This document shows positions 16,001-23,286 of a stretch of DNA of 64,000 bases, piece after piece (the stretch's first letter is position 1; every line of letters begins with the position of its first letter). Source of the DNA: Salinibacterium sp. SWN248. GTDB lineage: Bacteria > Actinomycetota > Actinomycetes > Actinomycetales > Microbacteriaceae. Position numbers and translations under genes: made by a program. The notes under the pieces are model-generated. The model was not told where the DNA came from and ran no database searches. It worked only from the letters and a program-made list of their open reading frames with translations. Location of the stretch: contig NZ_JADYWW010000002.1 in assembly GCF_015864575.1 (NCBI RefSeq), positions 62,001-126,000 of the forward strand, written 5' to 3'.

Positions 16001-17464
16001 CTATTCCTTCCATCCGTTAGGTGCGAACACCGTGTTCTTAACATCTGCGTAGAAATCGAACGACCAGGTGCCGCCCTCACGGCCAACACCCGACTTCTTG
16101 GAGCCGCCGAACGGTGCGCGCAAGTCGCGCACGAAGAAGCAGTTGACCCAGATCGTGCCGGCGACAAGCTGCTTGGCGATCACGTCGGCGTGCTCGCGGT
16201 TGCCTGCGACGAGGATGGCGGCGAGACCGAATTCGGTTCCGTTGGCCATCGCGACAAGTTCTTCGTCGGTCGTGAAGGTTTGCATTGTCAGCACCGGCCC
16301 GAAGACCTCCTGAGTGACAATTTCGCTTCCAAGCGCAGGGTTCTTGACGAGCGTTGGCGTGAAATAGAGGCCGCCGAGTTCAGCGTTTGGCCCACCGCCG
16401 AAGAGGATGTCTGCTCCGCCCTCCTTGGCGCGATCGACGAATCCCTTGATCCGCTCGAAGTGCACGCGATGAACCTGCGGCCCGATATCGGTCTCGAGGT
16501 CGCGAGGGTCACCCTGACGCAGGGTCTCGACCTTCGCTTGGAATGCTGCGGCAAAGGCATCCGCAATGTTCTCGTGAACGAGGATGCGCGTGCCCGAGAG
16601 ACAGACCTGACCAGCGTTGTCGTACTGCTCAACCGCGAGCGTCGCAGCGAGTTCGAGGTCGGCATCTTCCATGACGATGCAGGGGCTCTTGCCCCCGAGC
16701 TCGAAGCTGCAGGGGGTGAGGTTGTCGGCGGCGGCGCGAGCGATCGACTTGGCCGTCGGCACCGAACCGGTGAACGAGATACGGCTGAGGTCGGGGTGCT
16801 CCACGAGCGAGGCACCCGCTTCTTTTCCATAACCCTGAACCACGTTGAACACACCGGCGGGCAATCCCGCTTCGGCAGTAATGTCGGCGAAGAGGGATGC
16901 CGTGAGCGGCGTCCATTCGGCCGGCTTCAGTACGACAGTGTCGCCTGCGGCGAGCGCCGGAGCGATCTTCCACGTGGCGAGCATGAGGGGCGCGTTCCAG
17001 GGCGTGATGAGCGCGGCAACTCCCGAAGGATCCCACGAGACGTGGTTGTTGTGGCCGCGGGTTTCGAAGTCCGGATGCCCGAGGTCGTTCACAAGGTAGT
17101 CAGCAAAGAACCTAAAGTTGTGGGCCACTCGCGGCATGACACCGCGCAGGTGGCTGCGCAGGAGCGCACCGTTGTCCATCGTCTCGACGTTTGCGAGGTC
17201 GCTGACGCGCTCCTCAACGAGGTCGGCGATCTTGTGCATGATTGCTGCACGATCCTGGGGACTGGTGGCAGCCCAGCCGGGGAATGCTGCGCGGGCGGCG
17301 GCGACGGCCAAGTCAACTTCGCGTTGACCTCCGCGAGAGATTTCACCGAGTGCACTGGCATCGATCGGTGACACGTTGGTGAAGGTGTCGTCTGAAGCGA
17401 CGCGTTCTCCGTTGATGAAGTGCCGGGTGTCGACGGTCACTCCTGCTACTTGAACGTTGGTCAT
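16001..17464 (-). CDS. NAD(P)-dependent aldehyde dehydrogenase (5-carboxymethyl-2-hydroxymuconate-semialdehyde dehydrogenase-like)
   Basis: The 487-residue protein has the full ALDH core: TPWNAPLMLATWKIAPALAAG, VVLKPAEWTP, FTGSVPTAKSI (NAD site), the general base Glu in FELGGKSPC and the nucleophile Cys in DNAGQVCLSGTR. It is the promoter-proximal gene of a five-gene coupled operon, followed by the extradiol dioxygenase. In the homoprotocatechuate pathway this step oxidises the ring-fission semialdehyde. An alternative is oxidation of an arylacetaldehyde before ring cleavage. A strong palindrome 29 nt upstream of the ATG is a likely repressor site. Confidence 0.88.
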   Translation of the reverse strand: MTNVQVAGVTVDTRHFINGERVASDDTFTNVSPIDASALGEISRGGQREVDLAVAAARAAFPGWAATSPQDRAAIMHKIADLVEERVSDLANVETMDNGALLRSHLRGVMPRVAHNFRFFADYLVNDLGHPDFETRGHNNHVSWDPSGVAALITPWNAPLMLATWKIAPALAAGDTVVLKPAEWTPLTASLFADITAEAGLPAGVFNVVQGYGKEAGASLVEHPDLSRISFTGSVPTAKSIARAAADNLTPCSFELGGKSPCIVMEDADLELAATLAVEQYDNAGQVCLSGTRILVHENIADAFAAAFQAKVETLRQGDPRDLETDIGPQVHRVHFERIKGFVDRAKEGGADILFGGGPNAELGGLYFTPTLVKNPALGSEIVTQEVFGPVLTMQTFTTDEELVAMANGTEFGLAAILVAGNREHADVIAKQLVAGTIWVNCFFVRDLRAPFGGSKKSGVGREGGTWSFDFYADVKNTVFAPNGWKE

Positions 17465-17492
17465 AGTGTTCCCGTCTCGAATCGCTCGCCGT

Positions 17493-17518
17493 TAAGTCAT
17501 TCGGATACTAATGACTTA
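17493..17518. promoter_or_regulatory. palindromic operator A before the ring-cleavage operon
   Basis: Arms TAAGTCATT and AATGACTTA are perfect 9-bp inverted repeats around CGGATACT, so the inner part reads TCATTCG-GATA-CTAATGA. The reverse-strand TAGTAT inside it could be the -10 hexamer of the aldehyde dehydrogenase promoter, which would put the site in position for repression. It shares its GATA/TATC core with the other three sites described here. Confidence 0.7.
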
Positions 17519-17584
17519 CCTTAGCGAGTGATTCGACCCCAAACAAGAGTTCAGAGCATCCGGCCACTAAAAAATCGGTGCGGG

Positions 17585-18085
17585 TTAGTTCTTGGGCTCC
17601 ACGCCAGCCGTGATCACGCGCAGCATCTCGGCCAGCTCTTCCCTCTTGCTGGGATCAACCGGGCCAGTGACGGCCTGCTCTTGCAGGTTGAACGCCGGAA
17701 AGAGTTCCGTCATGAGTTCGCGCCCACGATCAGTGAGCTTCACGACGACGAGTCGACCATCGGTCTCGCTGCGTTCGCGTGTGAGCCAGCCACGGCGCTC
17801 AAGAGTCGTGAGCACTCCGGTCAGAGTCGCCTTAGAGAAGCCTCCCTCAAGCGCGATCTGGCGAGTTTCAATCGGTTCCCAGATCCACGTGACCCAGAGA
17901 ACGACAAACGCTGTCCAGGAGAGATTGTGCTCCGACAACACGGTGCGCTCGAAGTGATTACGCACGGCGTTTGCCGCCCGAAAAAGGTTCGATGCGACGG
18001 CCATTGCGGAGTAGTCCAGCGGAAGGCCGCCGACTCTCGCTTGTACTTGGCGTTCAGTCTCAGTCAGTGTGTGTGGTCCGGCCAC
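17585..18085 (-). CDS. MarR-family transcriptional regulator
   Basis: The 166-residue protein has a winged helix typical of MarR: the recognition region IALEGGFSKATLTGVLTTLERRGWLTRERSETDGRLVVVKLTDRGREL lies near residues 75-125 and includes the DxR wing tip. MarR proteins bind palindromes as dimers and release DNA on binding a phenolic or other ligand. The gene lies between operator A and operator B and reads in the same direction as the ring-cleavage operon. The GTG start has AAGGGGA about 6 nt upstream. It is the natural candidate for control of the surrounding pathway, including through the distant sites near 25.5-25.6 kb. That link is inferred. Confidence 0.9.
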   Translation of the reverse strand: MAGPHTLTETERQVQARVGGLPLDYSAMAVASNLFRAANAVRNHFERTVLSEHNLSWTAFVVLWVTWIWEPIETRQIALEGGFSKATLTGVLTTLERRGWLTRERSETDGRLVVVKLTDRGRELMTELFPAFNLQEQAVTGPVDPSKREELAEMLRVITAGVEPKN

Positions 18086-18189
18086 GGAGGGTCCCCTTGC
18101 TCGCGTTTAGCTGCGGTTACTCTATCTAACCCCCGGCGTTCAGAAAGTTTTTGGGGACATCGCTCACAGAAACGCGCCGATGTGGCATA

Positions 18190-18207
18190 TTGTTTGTATC
18201 CAAACAA
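18190..18207. promoter_or_regulatory. palindromic operator B before the cytochrome P450
   Basis: TTGTTTG-TATC-CAAACAA is a perfect 7-bp inverted repeat with a 4-nt spacer, 16 nt before the P450 TTG start. Spacer and arm layout match operators A, C and D. It lies in the divergent gap between marR and the P450, so it could also mediate autoregulation of marR. Confidence 0.7.
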
Positions 18208-18223
18208 CCCACGGAGGATTGAG

Positions 18224-19477
18224 TTGACTTCAATGGCGAACGTCACCCTGGCAGACCTAGATCTGTTCGAGAACGGCACACCCTGGCACGTATTCGACAA
18301 GCTTCGAACTGACGCCCCCGTGCACTGGTCAGAAGAGCCAGCCCCCAACCATGGGTTCTGGTCGCTCACCCGTTATCACGACATCGTTTCCGTATTGCGA
18401 GACACTGAAACGTTCTCGAGCGAACGCGGCACCGTCAACCTCGAAGAGCTCGACGCTGACCAAATCGAAGCTCGCAAGTCAATGCTCGAAACGGATGGCG
18501 TGCGTCACCGGGCGCTCCGTCGCCTTATGCAGGGTGAGTTCACGCCCCGCGCCGTCGCCGGGTACGAGACGTTCCTCCGCGGACTCACCGCCAGCACTCT
18601 TGACGCTGCCTTTGCGAACCCCGAGTTCGAATTCGTCGACCAGGTGGCCGCCGACTTCCCCATCCGGGTTCTCGCCAAGATGCTCGACGTGCCCGACACC
18701 GACATTTACAAGCTCATTGACTGGGGCAACCGGATGATCGGAAACGACGATCCGGAACACGCCGACGTACTGGCAAGCTCCGCCGAGAGCGAAGAGTTCC
18801 GACTGCTGCCCTTCCGCTCCCCCGCAGCTCGGGAGGTTTTCGAGTACGGCAACGACCTCGCCAACCAGCGTCGCGGCAAGGACGGCAACGACCTCGTGTC
18901 GCGCCTCGTCAACCAGACGCCGATGGACGGCCAAGCGCTCAGCGAGCGCGACTTCAATAGCTACTTTCTGCTGCTCGTCGTCGCCGGCAACGAGACCACA
19001 CGCCACACCATCACGCACTCCATGAACTACCTCATGGATAACCCCGACCAGCTTGAGCTACTCCAAGAAAAACCAGAACTCATCCCGTGGGCGGTCGAAG
19101 AGTTCTTGCGCATGGCCAGCCCGGTTTACCACTTCCGTCGCACCGCGACCAAGGACACCGAGATCAACGGTCAAGCGATCAAGGAAGGCCAGAAAGTTGT
19201 CACGTGGTTCGCCGCCGGCAACCGCGACCCCGAGATCTTTGAAGATCCTTACAAGATGGATGTCACCCGCAACCCGAACGAGCACATGGCGTTCGGTCGC
19301 GGTGGCCCGCACATGTGTCTCGGAAACTCACTGGCACGCCTTGAGATCCGTATTATGTTCGAGAACCTGTTGCCCCGTATCTCGGGCATGACGAAGCTGG
19401 CTGAACCTGACCGCTTGCGCAGCAATTTCGTCAACGGAATCAAACGACTCCCAGTACGCGTCGAATTAGCAAAGTAG
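18224..19477 (+). CDS. cytochrome P450 (bacterial class I)
   Basis: The 417-residue haem monooxygenase has the oxygen-activation helix motif AGNETTRH, the K-helix ExxR in EEFLR, and the haem loop FGRGGPHMCLGNSLARLE with the thiolate Cys365. It needs separate redox partners, and a P450-type ferredoxin and reductase gene pair lies 4 kb away on the opposite strand. GGAGG at 18213-18217 is spaced 6 nt from a TTG at 18224; ATG at 18233 (spacing about 15 nt) is the alternative. The frame continues far upstream only as the antisense of marR. A substrate feeding the adjacent catechol ring-cleavage genes, such as an aryl methyl ether or a phenol, is plausible but unproved. Confidence 0.92.
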   Translation: MTSMANVTLADLDLFENGTPWHVFDKLRTDAPVHWSEEPAPNHGFWSLTRYHDIVSVLRDTETFSSERGTVNLEELDADQIEARKSMLETDGVRHRALRRLMQGEFTPRAVAGYETFLRGLTASTLDAAFANPEFEFVDQVAADFPIRVLAKMLDVPDTDIYKLIDWGNRMIGNDDPEHADVLASSAESEEFRLLPFRSPAAREVFEYGNDLANQRRGKDGNDLVSRLVNQTPMDGQALSERDFNSYFLLLVVAGNETTRHTITHSMNYLMDNPDQLELLQEKPELIPWAVEEFLRMASPVYHFRRTATKDTEINGQAIKEGQKVVTWFAAGNRDPEIFEDPYKMDVTRNPNEHMAFGRGGPHMCLGNSLARLEIRIMFENLLPRISGMTKLAEPDRLRSNFVNGIKRLPVRVELAK

Positions 19478-19498
19478 GCACATGAGCGAGGTAGTTGC

Positions 19499-20869
19499 AT
19501 GAGCGAAGTTCGGCCGCAGGGCAGACCCCACGCTGTCTGGGGCGATGAGACTGAAGTCGTTCAGCTCGCCATTGACTGGACCTCTAAGAGAATGGTTCGC
19601 GAGACCGACCCGTTTTCGACAGCGCGACCCGCGGCCGATTTGGCGGCAGAGGTTGGTGAAGCGATCCGCCCCAAAGGCATCGGCGGCGCAGAGGCACTGC
19701 GTATTTTTGACGAAATTCTTGAGCCGGCAACTCGTGCTCAGGATGACCCGTTGAACCTCGCTTATATTGCGGCCGCACCGACTCGCGCGGCAGTTGCGTT
19801 TGACCTCGTCACCAGTTCTGCTAACATTTTTGGTGGCCTCTGGGAGTCGGGTGCTGGCGCGATCTTTGCCGAAAACCAAGCCCTGCAGTGGATCATCGGG
19901 CTGCTCGGTTGGCCAGAGACCGCTGGCGGCACTTTTGTTTCCGGCGGCACCTCGGGCAACCTTTCAGCGCTCATGACCGCGCGAGAAACAGCCAAGACTC
20001 GTCGCGGTGGCCGCCCGGCTGGGGGCTGGCAACTGGCCTACACTTCCAACGCTCACTCGTCGATCAACTCGGCAGCGAGAGCACTCGACGTTGACAGGGT
20101 TGACGTGCCCATCGATGACCGTGGGCACATGACCGGGGCAGCGCTGCGCGCCGTTCTCGAACAGAACCCGAACGTGTTTGCGGTGGTCGCATCCGCTGGA
20201 ACAACTAACGAGGGCCTTGTCGACGACCTGGCCGATATCGCCGACGTCTGCGAAGAGTTTGGTGTTTGGATGCACGTTGACGGCGCCTACGGTGGCGCAG
20301 GGCTCGCCGCCCCGAGCATCCGCCCCCTCTTTGACGGCATCGAACGAGCAGACAGCTTTATCGTCGACCCGCATAAGTGGCTCTTCGCCCCCTACGACTG
20401 CTGTGCGCTGATCTATCGCGAACCCCAGCTGGCGCGGGCCGTGCACTCTCAGCACGCCAGCTATTTGGATGCCATTGACCGCAACGAGTCGAACCCCAGC
20501 GAGCTCGCCCTGCACCTCTCGCGGCGCGTGCGAGGCCTTCCACTGTGGTTCAGCCTCGCCACCCACGGCACCGATAAGTATCGGGATGCGGTCGAAGCAT
20601 CGGTGTCGACCGCTCGCGAAGTCGCCCGCGCAATCGACGCGACCGACTACCTCGAACTCGTGCGTGAGCCCGAACTCTCAGTGCTGCTGTTTGTGCGGAG
20701 CGGGTGGACGGCCGAACAGTACTCGGCGTGGTCGAAGCAAGTGGCGCACGACGGTGTCATCCTGTGCGTACCGACGAAATGGCGTGGTCAGACCGTGTTG
20801 CGGCTCGCTTTCGTAAATCCTGATAGCGAGGCAGCCAAGGTCATGGCGGCGTTGGAGACGCTGCGGTAG
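19499..20869 (+). CDS. PLP-dependent decarboxylase of the aromatic-L-amino-acid/glutamate decarboxylase group
   Basis: The 456-residue protein is a fold-type I group II decarboxylase. Lys293 in SFIVDPHKWLFAPYDC is the Schiff-base residue, MHVDGAYGG supplies the Asp that contacts the pyridine nitrogen, and TSNAHSSINSAAR carries the His that stacks on the ring. Members decarboxylate DOPA, tyrosine, tryptophan or related amino acids. It follows the P450 by 21 bp and is probably co-transcribed. The start is duplicated: a hexapeptide ORF at 19482-19502 (MSEVVA) ends in a TGA that overlaps the ATG. An aromatic amine product would suit the nearby gamma-glutamyl ligase and catechol pathway. Confidence 0.86.
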   Translation: MSEVRPQGRPHAVWGDETEVVQLAIDWTSKRMVRETDPFSTARPAADLAAEVGEAIRPKGIGGAEALRIFDEILEPATRAQDDPLNLAYIAAAPTRAAVAFDLVTSSANIFGGLWESGAGAIFAENQALQWIIGLLGWPETAGGTFVSGGTSGNLSALMTARETAKTRRGGRPAGGWQLAYTSNAHSSINSAARALDVDRVDVPIDDRGHMTGAALRAVLEQNPNVFAVVASAGTTNEGLVDDLADIADVCEEFGVWMHVDGAYGGAGLAAPSIRPLFDGIERADSFIVDPHKWLFAPYDCCALIYREPQLARAVHSQHASYLDAIDRNESNPSELALHLSRRVRGLPLWFSLATHGTDKYRDAVEASVSTAREVARAIDATDYLELVREPELSVLLFVRSGWTAEQYSAWSKQVAHDGVILCVPTKWRGQTVLRLAFVNPDSEAAKVMAALETLR

Positions 20870-20947
20870 CAAGCGCCGTGACGGAGCCCCAATCACGGCA
20901 CACCGCCGTCGGTGCGAAGCCTGGCGGTACAATGCGACCCTGACTGC

Positions 20948-21889
20948 TCAACCTGTAAAGCTTCTTACCGTGGCTGCGATCATTATTGCGATCTGCGCTA
21001 TGCCCCAGACGACCGGAATACCGATGACTATCGAAGTCACCCATACGGCTATCTTCAGGGGCGGAGCCATCCCCCGTTTCAGCCTCGCGCCAGCAGCGCT
21101 GACTTGGTTGTGCGCCATTCGATCGCTGACCCCAGCACCAACAGAGCCGCTGACCGCCTCGCCACCCAGGTTATGCCGTGAATCGGCATAGTGGACGGTG
21201 CGAGCGAGCGTCTTTGCCCCAACAGTTTCGATGATGCCAAATAGCGTGGCCATCGTTTGCGGATTCGACAGATCGAAACCACCGAACTGGTAGAGAAACA
21301 TCCAATCGTCGATGATCTCGGCATCCACCGAAACGGCTTCGTCGATCATCAACGCCATCAGGTCGGGGGTGAACACGTACAGCGCATCCCGCTCGTAGCC
21401 TTTGGGGCAGTACATCGTGAAGTACTCGTCAAAGTTGCCCTCAAGCGAGATGCGCTGTTTGCTCGAAAAACCGACGGGAAGCTGAGTCGCGCCGAGAAAG
21501 TTGTTCTTATTCGAGTCAAGCACGAGGTGAGGCATCCGACGCTGCAGCTTGATAGCGACGAATCCGTAGCCATAGCTGAACTCAGTCTTGCCATCATTCA
21601 CCGTGTAGCCGTAGTTGCCGATATCGAGGAAATTTTCGCCTCGACGAAGGATGTGCTGCGATACGCCTCGGTTGTAACCCAAGCCGAAAATCATTCCGGG
21701 GTAGTTAACGGCGCCGCGGTGAGCGCCAAATTCAAAGCCGTTGAGGGCCGCAAACAGGCTCAACCGCAGTCGCTGCTCAGCGCTACCGGCAGGCTGGACC
21801 GAACCGTCTTTCGCTCGCTCACGGAAGTCCTGGATTTCGGCTTCGCTGAGCTGCGCATCCAGCGCACCTAAGTCGACAATCGATGTCAT
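20948..21889 (-). CDS. conserved hypothetical protein with one C-terminal membrane span
   Basis: The 313-residue protein has an N-terminal acidic helix, a long soluble domain (LDIGNYGYTVNDGKTEFSYG, VLDSNKNNFLGA, and LYVFTPDLMALMIDEAVSVDAEIIDDWMFLY) and a single hydrophobic segment near residues 278-303. The soluble part looks like a recurrent actinobacterial family of unknown function in which the LMALMIDEA...DDWMF stretch is conserved. I cannot name a domain. It is convergent with the decarboxylase and divergent from the cupin gene. No pathway role is evident. Confidence 0.72.
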   Translation of the reverse strand: MTSIVDLGALDAQLSEAEIQDFRERAKDGSVQPAGSAEQRLRLSLFAALNGFEFGAHRGAVNYPGMIFGLGYNRGVSQHILRRGENFLDIGNYGYTVNDGKTEFSYGYGFVAIKLQRRMPHLVLDSNKNNFLGATQLPVGFSSKQRISLEGNFDEYFTMYCPKGYERDALYVFTPDLMALMIDEAVSVDAEIIDDWMFLYQFGGFDLSNPQTMATLFGIIETVGAKTLARTVHYADSRHNLGGEAVSGSVGAGVSDRMAHNQVSAAGARLKRGMAPPLKIAVWVTSIVIGIPVVWGIAQIAIMIAATVRSFTG

Positions 21890-22108
21890 CTGTATCGTTT
21901 CCCCAGCATCTGGTCGTTGAACCCAATGAATTGAAGATTACTTGCGGTTCGCGACTGCACCCCAGCGGCTGGCCGCGAAGGTGCAGCGCGCTGAGCACGA
22001 AACGAGAACGGACGCACGGTCCGCACGCTTGAGGTCCACGAAAGGGCACGACTGCGGTAGCTTTGCCCCACGGCGATGATGCCGACCGTGCACGAAAGGC
22101 GTGACGAC

Positions 22109-22444
22109 ATGAACACAACTGTTTCTTTGACCGAGCTTGCCGCATCGGAACTGGCGAGCGCTCTTGCCTCGAACAACGGCCGCAGCGCCGTGACGGTGTG
22201 CGGCGGGCGAGATGCCCAGCTCAGACAAACGGTGATGGCGTTGCGGGCTGGTGAAGGGCTCTCCGAGCACTCCAGCCCCGGCGAAGCAACACTGCAGGTA
22301 CTCGTCGGACACATCGCACTGCGGTCCGCCGACGAATCGTGGGAGGGCAAGCCGGGCGATCTGCTGCCAATTCCCACTGAGATCCATGCCGTGGATGCTC
22401 TTGAGGACTCCGTGATTTTGCTCACGGTTATTAAAGCTCAGTAG
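22109..22444 (+). CDS. small cupin-fold protein
   Basis: The 111-residue protein has a single cupin barrel pattern (MALRAGEGLSEHSSPGEATLQVLVGHIALRS...EGKPGDLLPIPTEIHAVDALEDSVILLTVI). The first cupin motif keeps a His and Glu (EHSSPGEATL) and the second keeps a His in TEIHAVDA, so metal binding is possible. The ATG at 22109 has GAAAGG about 9 nt upstream; the frame also offers ATG 22076. It sits among the amidotransferase and ligase genes, but its direct role is unknown. Confidence 0.8.
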   Translation: MNTTVSLTELAASELASALASNNGRSAVTVCGGRDAQLRQTVMALRAGEGLSEHSSPGEATLQVLVGHIALRSADESWEGKPGDLLPIPTEIHAVDALEDSVILLTVIKAQ

Positions 22445-22468
22445 CGGTCAGCGACGCCCTCGCCGCCG

Positions 22469-23176
22469 CTAGACGAGCTTGGCTACTCGCTCCAAGAAAG
22501 CATCCACGAGGGCTGCCGTGCGTTCAGCGGCACGGCCCTCTTCGTCGCGGGTTAGAGCGATCATGATCTCGGGGTTCTGCCCGCTCGCGATCACTTCGTT
22601 GATGCCGCCCTGATCGAGCCAGCCTTCTAAAATTGCCGAGTTGAGTTCGGGATGAAACTGCACGGCCAAGCTGCGGCCGTAGGTGAATGCTTGAGGTGCG
22701 ATCGGGTTGCGAGCGATTTCGACGGCGCCTTCGGGCATCGTCCACTGGTCATAGTGAAACTGAAACCAGGGTCCGTTGGAGACGAGCGAGGTATCGTCGC
22801 TGTAAATCGTTTTCCAACCGATTTCTGATTGGGCTCCACGAGCGACTGTGCCGCCCAGCGCCCGTGCGATCAGCTGGCCGCCGAAGCAGATACCCAGCAC
22901 CGGGATGTCCGCCTCGATGGTGGAGCGCACCCACTCGAGCTCTGGCTGCAACCAGCGGCCGATGCACGCGTCATCCCACGCACCCCACGGCGCTCCCATG
23001 GGGATCACGAGGTCGTACTGCGACGCATCCGGAAACTCAAAATCAACGTTCGGGTTGTCGAAATTCTCCTCGCTGACGACCATGATCTCGTCGATCTCAA
23101 AGCCGCGTTCCCGCAGGCGATCCCCCACTGGGCCGCTCGCGGTGACGTGATCGTGTTGCACCAGGAGAGCTCTCAT
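22469..23176 (-). CDS. class I glutamine amidotransferase-like hydrolase
   Basis: The 235-residue protein is a stand-alone GATase with nucleophile Cys in VLGICFGGQLIARALGG and the His-x-Glu pair in VQFHPELNSAIL. Unlike synthase-fused domains it has no partner, which is the situation for gamma-glutamyl amide hydrolases. It is divergent from a glutamine-synthetase-like ligase across a 110-bp gap, the same ligase/hydrolase pairing that is found in gamma-glutamylation pathways. ATG 23176 with AAAGG 8 nt upstream is chosen over an upstream in-frame codon at 23221. The substrate is not known. Confidence 0.85.
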   Translation of the reverse strand: MRALLVQHDHVTASGPVGDRLRERGFEIDEIMVVSEENFDNPNVDFEFPDASQYDLVIPMGAPWGAWDDACIGRWLQPELEWVRSTIEADIPVLGICFGGQLIARALGGTVARGAQSEIGWKTIYSDDTSLVSNGPWFQFHYDQWTMPEGAVEIARNPIAPQAFTYGRSLAVQFHPELNSAILEGWLDQGGINEVIASGQNPEIMIALTRDEEGRAAERTAALVDAFLERVAKLV

Positions 23177-23247
23177 CTGTGTACCTTTCAGGTAAATTTC
23201 TGGCGATGAGTGGACAGCCACACCGCTGTGTGCCTTAGTATCGCACT

Positions 23248-23269
23248 AATCGTTCAGTGCCGAACGATT
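23248..23269. promoter_or_regulatory. perfect inverted repeat in the divergent amidotransferase/ligase promoter
   Basis: AATCGTTC and GAACGATT are exact 8-bp arms with a 6-nt spacer, ending 17 nt before the ligase ATG. The sequence differs from the MarR-type sites, so another regulator is implied. TTAG and CTAA arms at 23235-23249 partly overlap it. Confidence 0.6.
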
Positions 23270-23286
23270 TATTTTTCGGAGGAAGA

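Noticed and set aside
17528-18223. Long N-terminal extension of the P450 reading frame
   Set aside because: The extension is antisense to the marR gene and spans operator B. GGAGG just before the TTG at 18224 marks the real start.
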